Position numbers and translations under genes: made by a program. Below the pieces are notes generated by a model. It was not told the origin of the DNA, made no database searches, and worked only from the letters and a program-made list of their open reading frames with translations. From Candidatus Iainarchaeum sp. (GTDB lineage: Archaea > Iainarchaeota > Iainarchaeia > Iainarchaeales > GCA-2688035), in assembly GCA_016931555.1 (NCBI GenBank), contig JAFGEM010000098.1, forward strand, positions 1 to 28,095: a stretch of 28,095 nucleotides of DNA. Direction: 5' to 3'. Shown here piece after piece: positions 7,526-13,333 of this stretch; position 1 is the first letter of the stretch; each line of letters starts with the position of its first letter.

Positions 7526-7952
7526 CCGCCCTGGCTCTTCCTCTTCTTCTCCCCGCGCCTCTTCCAAAGCCCCTGCCTTTTCCCATTCCAAAGTGGCCTG
7601 GAACAGAAGAAACAGTGAGCTCTTTTAATTTTCCTTCGAGCATTTTCTTTACTGCATCTTTAACGCTCATTCCTGTTGCCTGAAAAATCTTTATGCCCGA
7701 TTGTTGAAGTACAATAAATGCGTTTGGGCCAATGTTCCCTGATATGATTGCTTCAACTCCTTGGCTTGCTATTTCCTGTGCCGCGGCTATTCCTGCTCCG
7801 CCGCCCGCATAAACTGCTTTGTTTGAAATAAAAGAGTGATTCTTAATTTCTTTGTTTTCAATTTCTATTATAAGAAATCCGGGGCATCTCCCAAACATTG
7901 GATTCACGTTTTGCTCAATATCGTTTGATTCTGCGCTTACCGCTACCTTCAT
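7518..7952 (-). CDS. NifX/DIM6-like domain protein with glycine/arginine-rich tail, first copy
   Basis: A protein of 144 residues. Residues 1-110 form the NifX-like domain: MKVAVSAESNDIEQNVNPMFGRCPGF, where the FGRCP loop is shared with the second copy, and VEAIISGNIGPNAFIVLQQSGI. The last 25 residues are rich in glycine and arginine and highly basic (KGRGFGRGAGRRRGRARAGR), which suggests contact with nucleic acid or an acidic partner. The basic tail is DNA-encoded by GC-rich sequence unlike the AT-rich surroundings. Start ATG with GGTGA six bases upstream. A 60-base gap separates it from the EncFtn-like gene, the largest gap in the run, so a weak internal promoter is possible. Confidence 0.87.
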   Translation of the reverse strand: MKVAVSAESNDIEQNVNPMFGRCPGFLIIEIENKEIKNHSFISNKAVYAGGGAGIAAAQEIASQGVEAIISGNIGPNAFIVLQQSGIKIFQATGMSVKDAVKKMLEGKLKELTVSSVPGHFGMGKGRGFGRGAGRRRGRARAGR

Positions 7953-8012
7953 TTTTTCACCTTTTTGTATTGTTGTTTCTCTATTTTAGCATCAACTCTG
8001 TTTTTTTTAGTT

Positions 8013-8264
8013 TTAATCGTGTTCTTCGAACATTTTGTCCTGTGTCTTGTCTTTCTTTCGAATGTATTCCATTAACATTGCCACGTGCTCTTTTTCTTCA
8101 TCTCTGTTGTGCTCCAGAATTTTTTTGAGTTCCGCGTCCTCTGTTGCATCAATTCTCTGCTGGTACCAGTTTACTGCCTCGAGTTCCTCTATAAGGCTCT
8201 GCCTTGCCCTGTTCATGTCCATTGTTTCTTTTGAAAGTTTTTCCAACGGTTCATGGTATTCCAT
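8013..8264 (-). CDS. Encapsulated-ferritin-like (EncFtn) mini-ferritin
   Basis: A protein of 83 residues that matches the EncFtn family over nearly its whole length: HEPLEKL, EELEAVNWYQQRIDA and LEHNRDEEKEHVAMLMEYIR. The residues equivalent to the iron ligands of the Rhodospirillum rubrum protein (E32, E62, H65) are E27, E57 and H60; W33 and Y34 are kept as well. In known cases EncFtn is a two-helix annular ferroxidase that sits inside an encapsulin shell, oxidises ferrous iron and hands it on for storage. Here the C terminus ends in DKMFEEHD and lacks the hydrophobic shell-targeting peptide. No encapsulin gene is present in the window. The start has a strong GGAGGAG site. Probably an iron oxidase for detoxification or delivery to the island's Fe-S machinery; the second part is inference. 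Confidence 0.85.
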   Translation of the reverse strand: MEYHEPLEKLSKETMDMNRARQSLIEELEAVNWYQQRIDATEDAELKKILEHNRDEEKEHVAMLMEYIRKKDKTQDKMFEEHD

Positions 8265-8279
8265 ATTGACTCCTCCTTT

Positions 8280-8795
8280 TCATATTTTTTTGCATTTGCA
8301 TTCAGCGCAATTTTTTATTTTTTCTTCAATTTCTATTTCAAGCGATTCGCTGAATCCGACAACTGCATTGTCTCCAATAAATGTTACCGGAACAAAATTT
8401 AACTCTATCCCGTAAATGTCTGCAAGAGAGTAGGCTTTTGCGTTGTTTTCCGCTGTTCCTGTAATAATTTCCCGGACCTCCAAATCCGGGTATTTTTTCT
8501 GCATTTCTTTTAAAAATTCTTTTTCTGCGAGACAGGGTGCGCCAATATTATTGTGTACAAAATAAAGGCAGAGCAGTGCTTCATCTGTGATGTTTCCCGA
8601 ATTTTTATCTGTAGTGTTTTTGTTGTTGTCGGGAGTTTCATTGGCATTAATCCCGTTTTCGTCATTATTCCGGTCAGGCGTGTTATTCGGAATCAGGCTA
8701 TTAATGTCATTATTTTGGCCTGTGTCTGGCGGTTCAGGGCATCCTGCCAAAATAACAAAGAGAACCACAACTAGGGGGATAACCTTTTTTTCCAT
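8280..8795 (-). CDS. Lipoprotein with a thioredoxin-fold domain lacking the nucleophilic cysteine
   Basis: A protein of 171 residues. A signal sequence ends in the lipobox LAGC (C19), so the protein is probably lipid-anchored outside the membrane. Residues 20-70 are an Asn/Asp/Thr-rich linker with several glycosylation sequons. From residue 74 the domain is paralogous to the thioredoxin part of the thioredoxin-CcdA fusion: CLYFVHN matches CAYFFYG, KKYPDLEV matches AKYPNFEL, and VPVTFIGD matches VPVLFIGD. The active-site CPHC is replaced by GAPC (C88), so only the resolving cysteine remains. The protein ends CAECKCKK, an extra possible thiol or metal site. The start ATG abuts the preceding stop and has GGTGA upstream. 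It may be a thiol-binding or metal-binding acceptor for the fusion protein; this is inference. Confidence 0.75.
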   Translation of the reverse strand: MEKKVIPLVVVLFVILAGCPEPPDTGQNNDINSLIPNNTPDRNNDENGINANETPDNNKNTTDKNSGNITDEALLCLYFVHNNIGAPCLAEKEFLKEMQKKYPDLEVREIITGTAENNAKAYSLADIYGIELNFVPVTFIGDNAVVGFSESLEIEIEEKIKNCAECKCKKI

Positions 8796-9986
8796 TTATT
8801 TTTCACCAAATAATTCCAGCAAATTTTTTAGGTTTTTTTCTTTTATGGTTTTCATTTCTACAAAATTTTCCTGCAGTGCATAAAACGCCCCGCCTTTTTT
8901 CATTTCATGCGTTGTCAAGGGAACATCGGCCTTGTTTTTGGTTAATAACTCTGCTGTCAAAATGCCTTTCCGCGAATCTGATTTTGCGTGCGGATTTTCA
9001 ATTATTCTTGTTTCAAGAACTCTGTTTGACTTTTCGTTGTTTGTTGCCTTGAATAAACAAAAATATTTTGCGCTTCCGAATTCGGAAGCAATTTTTGAGT
9101 CCATCCGATTTTCTAAAATTGGGACAGCATACTCCAAAACATCTTTTTTTCTGTATTCCACATCAAGCATTATCTTGTCTATGCGGGGCAGAGCCTGCCT
9201 TATTTTTTCTTCGCATCTTTTGTGGAGCTGGCTGACTTTCTTCAAATCCTTTAAATTGGTTTCCAGCTTTAAATCAACAAAAACATATCTTCCCGAGTTT
9301 CTTGCGGTTATCTCTTTTATTTTTACGTTGCCCTGCTGTAAAACAATTTTTTCGATTTTTCGCATTGTTTTGTAATCAATTGAAGCATCCAGAAGAACTC
9401 TTGCTGAATCAACAAATATTTCAAAACCCGCCTTAAAAACAAGCAGCCCGATCAAAAATCCTATCAGCGGGTCTGCAACAGGAAACCCTGCAAAGCTCAG
9501 CACTACTGCGGCTACTGCCCCGACTGTGGTATAAACATCTAACATTGAATGCTTTGCCTCGGAAAGCATGCTCGGGCTGTGTTCTTCTTCCGCAACTTTT
9601 TGCTTGTATTTTGCAAGCGCGAATGCAATTACAAGGGCAATTAAACCGATGGCAATTGGCATTATTTCAGTTATCTGCTCTGCGGAACCAAATTTTTCAA
9701 ACGATTCAATCAGGATTTCCGCGCCTGTCCAGAATATGATTAGTGCAATGAACAGGCTGACAAGATTTTCAAGCTTGTATAACCCGTAGGGGAATTTTTT
9801 TGTTTTCTTTTCGGAAAACCTTATCCCGAAAAACACTGCAATGCTTGTGATTATGTCTGTGAAAGAGTGTATTGCATCTGCAACCAATGCTATTGAGCCA
9901 AAGGTTACCCCTGCGAAAAACTTTATTGCCGCTATTAGTGCGTTTCCCGCACTTGATATTATCGCAGTTTTTTCCAGCCTGTTCAT
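8796..9986 (-). CDS. Cation diffusion facilitator (metal efflux) fused to a C-terminal NifX-like domain
   Basis: A protein of 396 residues. Residues 1-210 hold six membrane helices of the CDF family. The transport-site motifs are H40-x3-D44 in TM2 and H146-x3-D150 in TM5, the histidine/aspartate pattern found in zinc-transporting members. Residues about 210-285 are the usual cytoplasmic dimerisation domain. Residues 286-396 are additional and resemble NifX/DIM6: YAVPILENRMDSKIASEFGSA, RIIENPH, KGILTAELL, and GGAFYALQENFVEM. CDF exporters normally end after about 300 residues. The fused domain could sense or bind a metal cofactor and links transport to the two NifX-like proteins in the same run. 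GGAGG precedes the ATG by six bases. Zinc, iron or manganese are all possible substrates. Confidence 0.85.
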   Translation of the reverse strand: MNRLEKTAIISSAGNALIAAIKFFAGVTFGSIALVADAIHSFTDIITSIAVFFGIRFSEKKTKKFPYGLYKLENLVSLFIALIIFWTGAEILIESFEKFGSAEQITEIMPIAIGLIALVIAFALAKYKQKVAEEEHSPSMLSEAKHSMLDVYTTVGAVAAVVLSFAGFPVADPLIGFLIGLLVFKAGFEIFVDSARVLLDASIDYKTMRKIEKIVLQQGNVKIKEITARNSGRYVFVDLKLETNLKDLKKVSQLHKRCEEKIRQALPRIDKIMLDVEYRKKDVLEYAVPILENRMDSKIASEFGSAKYFCLFKATNNEKSNRVLETRIIENPHAKSDSRKGILTAELLTKNKADVPLTTHEMKKGGAFYALQENFVEMKTIKEKNLKNLLELFGEK

Positions 9987-10001
9987 TTTACCCTCCTGCT
10001 G

Positions 10002-10160
10002 TTACCTTGTCATCTGGCTTCCGCATTTCGGGCATTTCTGTTCAAAACAGGGCATGCCCCTTGTGTGGGGCGCTGTTGCCCCGCATTTTGGGCAGACACA
10101 GTTTCCGCCGGGGCCTAAGCCAAAACCATGCATTCTGCCGCGTCCTCTTCCGTTAGGCAT
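10002..10160 (-). CDS. Small four-cysteine-motif (zinc-ribbon-like) protein
   Basis: A 52-residue protein. A glycine/arginine-rich start (MPNGRGRGRMHGFG) is followed by CVCPKCG, then a stretch with one more cysteine (GMPCFE), then KCPKCGS. Two C-x2-C knuckles suggest a zinc ribbon, although iron is possible because the neighbours handle iron-sulfur clusters. The GNCxCPKCG...PHxRGxPC...CPKCG pattern is one I associate with small proteins encoded beside NifX-like and DUF5320 genes in anaerobes. Start ATG with AAGGAG nine bases upstream. It lies between the DUF5320 gene (14-base gap) and the CDF gene (15-base gap). Function unknown. Confidence 0.8.
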   Translation of the reverse strand: MPNGRGRGRMHGFGLGPGGNCVCPKCGATAPHTRGMPCFEQKCPKCGSQMTR

Positions 10161-10174
10161 TTTTTACGCTCCTT

Positions 10175-10558
10175 TTATTTTTCCAATTCCTGGATTCTTT
10201 TTTTGATTTCCTTCATTTCATTTTCAAGACTGTTTAATTCCTGTTTAAGGAAATTTTTTTCTTCTTCGTTGTTTTGTTCTTGGTACGCATAATTCTGCTG
10301 TACCAGGTAATCATTTGGAAAGCCTGCCTGTTTTGCTCTCAATCCAAATCCTCTGCCGTATCCCTGCCCGCGTCCGAATCCTGCTCCGAATCCTCTTCCA
10401 AATCCGCGTCCGTATCCCGGGCCAAGGCCTCTGCCCTGCCAGTATCCTCTTCCAGGCCCGCGTCCGTAAAAACCTGCTTGTGCTGGGTTTCCTTGCGGAT
10501 CAACTGGCCGGCAATTTCTGAATGTTCCAAACGGTCCTGTTCCGTCTCCTCTCGGCAT
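10175..10558 (-). CDS. DUF5320-type glycine/arginine-rich protein with coiled-coil end
   Basis: A protein of 127 residues. The opening MPRGDGTGPFG is the signature of DUF5320 proteins. Residues 25-75 are low-complexity repeats of glycine, arginine and aromatic residues (GRGPGRGYWQGRG, GYGRGFGRGFG). Residues 90-127 are rich in Glu, Lys and Leu with heptad spacing and should form a coiled coil. Proteins of this type are regularly found next to DUF134 and NifX-like genes; their biochemical role is not known. The ribosome binding site GGAGGAGA is contained in the last codons of the DUF134 gene, so the two are translationally coupled. Scaffold or condensate-forming behaviour is a reasonable guess from the composition only. 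Confidence 0.8.
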   Translation of the reverse strand: MPRGDGTGPFGTFRNCRPVDPQGNPAQAGFYGRGPGRGYWQGRGLGPGYGRGFGRGFGAGFGRGQGYGRGFGLRAKQAGFPNDYLVQQNYAYQEQNNEEEKNFLKQELNSLENEMKEIKKRIQELEK

Positions 10559-10561
10559 GTT

Positions 10562-10864
10562 TTATCTCCTCCTTGTTATTTTGTAGGTTCCGCCTTCTAT
10601 TTTTATTGCTTTTCCGTTTATAAGTGCGTCGGAAATTTTTTTGCCTGCAGAGCTGAATATCCTCCAGAATGTTGTTCTGCTAACCTGCATTTTTTTTGCT
10701 GCTTCTTCCTGTTCAAGTTCATTTAGGAATTTTAGCTTTAACGCTTCAATTTCTTCTATGCTTAGGCACACTTCTTCAAGTTCGGATAACGGGATTGCCC
10801 GTGGCTTGAAATATGTGGTTTCCGGTTCTGCTTCGACAAAGCGGTTTTTTTTCGGGCGGACCAT
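10562..10864 (-). CDS. DUF134 family helix-turn-helix protein, probable regulator of the island
   Basis: A protein of 100 residues. The family pattern is clear: FKPRAIPLSELEEVCLSIEEIEALKL, then a sigma-region-4-like helix-turn-helix (QEEAAKKMQVSRTTFWRIFSSAGKKISDAL) and the closing NGKAIKIEGG. Members are presumed DNA-binding regulators of metal- and NifX-related genes. An ATG at 10873 would add three residues, but the TATA box at 10887-10894 places the transcript start at about 10865, so the ATG at 10864 would be the first codon of a leaderless mRNA. The near-palindrome at 10868-10879 lies between the TATA box and this start, and the only other copy is in front of the thioredoxin-CcdA gene. 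Autoregulation plus control of that gene is the simplest reading. The first gene of an apparent eleven-gene run. Confidence 0.88.
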   Translation of the reverse strand: MVRPKKNRFVEAEPETTYFKPRAIPLSELEEVCLSIEEIEALKLKFLNELEQEEAAKKMQVSRTTFWRIFSSAGKKISDALINGKAIKIEGGTYKITRRR

Positions 10865-10879
10865 AATGAACATATGCTC
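10864..10879 (-). promoter_or_regulatory. Shared operator-like element, copy 2 (DUF134 operon promoter)
   Basis: Sixteen bases identical to 5006-5021, with the near-palindromic core GAACATATGCTC at 10868-10879. It begins seven bases downstream of the TATA box, one base different from the spacing at copy 1, and ends at the expected transcript start. Binding here would block initiation. Confidence 0.6.
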
Positions 10880-10886
10880 ATAACTT

Positions 10887-10894
10887 TATTTAAA
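10887..10894 (-). promoter_or_regulatory. Predicted TATA box of the DUF134-led operon
   Basis: TTTAAATA on the minus strand, centred about 26 bases from the ATG at 10864. It begins only eight bases upstream of the operator core and ten bases after the stop codon of the permease gene. Confidence 0.6.
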
Positions 10895-10903
10895 CCTTTG
10901 CCT

Positions 10904-12169
10904 TTAAGCCCTTTTTTCCAAAAAATATATTATAACGCCGATTCCTACAAATGCGAGCGTAATTCCCACTTCTATAAAAGAATATTCAAATAGCATGCAG
11001 AAAGATGCTGCTGCTCCCAAGCCAGCAATTACAGGAAAATTCCCTATGTTCGCTGGTTGCCTGAATGTTGGGAAATACTCTGCATTGTGATAGCGCAGGA
11101 ATATTAGCGCGAGGTTGACTGCAAGGAATGTGACAAAAACCATAAATGTAGTGGCTTTTGCAACTGCAGTAATGTCCCCCAAAAAAACCAGTGCAATTGC
11201 GCCTATCATTGTGGATAACACGGCAATGTATGGTGCGCCTGTTTTATGGTGTGTTTTTAGGAAAATTCTCGGCAAGTCATGCTTTTCAGCCAGCCCATAC
11301 AACAGGCGTGATGTCACAATTAACCCCACAAGTACTGTTGAGAGCATTGCAAATAATGCAAAGCCCATTAGCACAAACCCAAATTCTGGATTAACTGCTT
11401 TTGCTGCAACTGCTGCAAGCGGAGCGCTTGTTTCGCTGAGTTCTGTGTGAGGAAGAATGCTTATAGCGCTTATTGAAAGCAGTATGTATAGTATGCTTGA
11501 AATTGCAATGCTTGCGAGGAGCGCGCGCGGGAGTACTTTTGCAGCCTGCTTTGTTTCCTCGCCGAATTTTACTATTGCCTCAAAGCCAATGTACGCAAAG
11601 AAAATAATTGACGTTGCTCCTATCACGCCTGAAAAACCGTTTTTAAATTCAAAATAATTTATGCTTCCAAGGTGCGGCAAACCCAAAAAAATTACGATTA
11701 AAACCCCAGTTATTGAAATAATTGTGAAGATAATATTTACTTTTGCGCAAACGTCAACTCCAAGCAAATCGAGCAGGCTTAGGGCAATTATCAGGCTTAT
11801 TGCAATCAATATTACGGGCATTGGAATTATTGTTGTCAGGTATCCCGCAAATCCCAGTGAAACTGTTGATGCCGCTACAAAGCCGCAGACTATTACAAGC
11901 CAGCCTACTATGAAAGAGAGCCACTTTTTTTTGGAAGCATGGTTGACATAATCGGCTTCAGCGCTTGCACTCTGGTATGCTGAACTCAATTCCGCATAGC
12001 TCAGCCCAGTAAAACTCGCGATTATTGCCCCTAAGAGAAAGCTCAGCCAGATTCCATTGCCTGCAACTCCTGTTGCCTCGCCTATAAGCGCGTATATTCC
12101 AGCGCCCACAATGAGGCCTACGCCGTACATTGTGAGGGTAAAAAATCCGAGTGTCTTGTGCAAAGCCAT
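10904..12169 (-). CDS. APC superfamily amino-acid/polyamine permease
   Basis: A protein of 421 residues with about 12 membrane helices. The first helix contains the APC substrate and ion loop GLIVGAGIYALIG (near residues 18-30), a glycine-rich unwound segment that holds the amino-acid backbone in LeuT-fold transporters. Later, FFAYIGFEAIVKFGEET matches the helix 6 region, including the FExxxxxGEE-like motif of cationic and general amino-acid carriers. There is no attached regulatory domain such as USP. It imports amino acids or related compounds across the membrane; the substrate cannot be read. A TATA box lies 32 bases upstream of the ATG, so the mRNA has at most a very short leader. It is transcribed separately from the DUF134 operon, whose promoter begins just beyond its stop. 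Confidence 0.88.
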   Translation of the reverse strand: MALHKTLGFFTLTMYGVGLIVGAGIYALIGEATGVAGNGIWLSFLLGAIIASFTGLSYAELSSAYQSASAEADYVNHASKKKWLSFIVGWLVIVCGFVAASTVSLGFAGYLTTIIPMPVILIAISLIIALSLLDLLGVDVCAKVNIIFTIISITGVLIVIFLGLPHLGSINYFEFKNGFSGVIGATSIIFFAYIGFEAIVKFGEETKQAAKVLPRALLASIAISSILYILLSISAISILPHTELSETSAPLAAVAAKAVNPEFGFVLMGFALFAMLSTVLVGLIVTSRLLYGLAEKHDLPRIFLKTHHKTGAPYIAVLSTMIGAIALVFLGDITAVAKATTFMVFVTFLAVNLALIFLRYHNAEYFPTFRQPANIGNFPVIAGLGAAASFCMLFEYSFIEVGITLAFVGIGVIIYFLEKRA

Positions 12170-12197
12170 TCAAACCAATTAAGAAAGGGGTTTTCCA

Positions 12198-12205
12198 ATT
12201 TATAA
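12198..12205 (-). promoter_or_regulatory. Predicted TATA box of the APC permease gene
   Basis: TTATAAAT on the minus strand, about 32 bases from the ATG at 12169. Confidence 0.5.
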
Positions 12206-12244
12206 GCTTTTTTCTAAGAAAACTGCTTCCTGTTCTCTACGCTT

Positions 12245-13300
12245 TCACTTTTGCAGGTAAACTGTCTGGCTTGGGAATGCAAAGTCCAGCTTTTCCTTGT
12301 CAAAGCGTTCTTTTATTTTCATGTTTATTGCATCGCGCACCATTAGAAAATTGTCTTTGTCTTTAATGTAATAAATTAGGAGAATGTTGAGGCTTGAGTC
12401 CTTGAATTCTGAGAATGATATGATGGGATTTTTTTCACATCTCTTGTCTGACTCAATTATTTCCTTTAAAATCTGTTTTGCCTTTTCAAGTTTTTTTGAT
12501 GGAGTATCATACGTCAATCCAATGTTTACAAGTGTTTTTCTTGTTGGCTCCGAGGTAATGTTTACAATTGCGTTTCCCGTTACCTTTGAATTTGGGATTG
12601 TTACAAGCCGCCCATCCAAATTTCTGAAGCGGCTGTGGCGCAAGCCAATCTGGTCTGACTTTAGAATATCCCCGTTCAGGTCAATAAAGTCTCCGACAAC
12701 AAAAGGCTTGCTCGTAAAAATGCTTAAGCCCGCAAACACATCTGCGATAGTCTGCTGTGCGGCAAATGCTATTGCAAGGCCTCCAATTCCAAAGCCCGCG
12801 AGTATTGCTGTTACATCGTATCCAAAATTGCTTGCAATTGCAATTAGCGCGAGTGCAATAATAACTAATTTTGCAACTTTGTTGATTACAGGGAGAAGCT
12901 GGTCGTCTATTTTTGACCCAGTGGCTTCTGTTAACGGGGCCAAATATTTTTCTATTACTGCCTCAACAATTCGTATTGCAATCCAGGCAGCGGCAATTGT
13001 TATTATTACTCCTGTTATGTTGCTGAAAGTACTGGTTTGCTCGGCTGGGATAGTGAGAAAAAAGCTTCCTAAAATAAGGCCCCCGATCAAAAAAATTAGT
13101 ATTAGCGGCTTTTCAATTACGCTGACAAGTACGTCATCAAACCTGTTGCTGCTTCTTTCTGAAATCCTTTTGAACCTTTGTATTACAGTAAAATCAACAA
13201 GCTTTCCAACAACCAGGGCAATGCCTATAGTTGCCATAAAAAGAATCCACTGCATTAAAGTGTTGCCAAAGAAAACAGCATCTAAAAATTCTAAAACCAT
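12245..13300 (-). CDS. mscS: MscS-family small-conductance mechanosensitive channel
   Basis: A protein of 351 residues. Four to five N-terminal membrane helices precede the pore-lining segment ILAGFGIGGLAIAFAAQQTIADVFAGL (near residues 168-194), with the Gly/Ala packing typical of MscS helix TM3. The beta domain follows (KPFVVGDFIDLNG, RNLDGRLVTIPNS), then the alpha/beta C-terminal cage. The channel opens when membrane tension rises and releases solutes after osmotic down-shock. It is longer than the 286-residue E. coli protein because of extra N-terminal helices. The ATG at 13300 lies about 30 bases from a TATA box at 13326-13333. A second, more divergent family member lies at 19827-20966. 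Confidence 0.9.
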   Translation of the reverse strand: MVLEFLDAVFFGNTLMQWILFMATIGIALVVGKLVDFTVIQRFKRISERSSNRFDDVLVSVIEKPLILIFLIGGLILGSFFLTIPAEQTSTFSNITGVIITIAAAWIAIRIVEAVIEKYLAPLTEATGSKIDDQLLPVINKVAKLVIIALALIAIASNFGYDVTAILAGFGIGGLAIAFAAQQTIADVFAGLSIFTSKPFVVGDFIDLNGDILKSDQIGLRHSRFRNLDGRLVTIPNSKVTGNAIVNITSEPTRKTLVNIGLTYDTPSKKLEKAKQILKEIIESDKRCEKNPIISFSEFKDSSLNILLIYYIKDKDNFLMVRDAINMKIKERFDKEKLDFAFPSQTVYLQK

Positions 13301-13325
13301 GATATACTACTAAAAAACCAAAAGC

Positions 13326-13333
13326 ATTAAAAA
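13326..13333 (-). promoter_or_regulatory. Predicted TATA box of the MscS gene
   Basis: TTTTTAAT on the minus strand, about 30 bases from the ATG at 13300, immediately after the stop codon of the upstream fusion gene. Confidence 0.45.

Noticed and set aside
7514..7591. N-terminal extension of the second NifX-like gene up to an ATG at 7591
   Set aside because: The added residues are low-complexity and arise from the other frame of the preceding gene's RG-rich tail. The ATG at 7513 has an ideal GGAGGTGA site and starts the family domain.
5049..9986. A nitrogen-fixation (nif) gene cluster, suggested by several NifX-like domains
   Set aside because: No NifH, NifD, NifK, NifE, NifN or radical SAM NifB protein is present. 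The ATPases are MinD/Mrp-type with ferredoxin inserts, not NifH. NifX-like domains are common in archaea that do not fix nitrogen.
10315..10530. ORFs on both strands in other frames over the DUF5320 gene
   Set aside because: The repetitive GC-rich sequence leaves several frames open. Only the MPRGDGTGP frame has a family start signature and a ribosome binding site.
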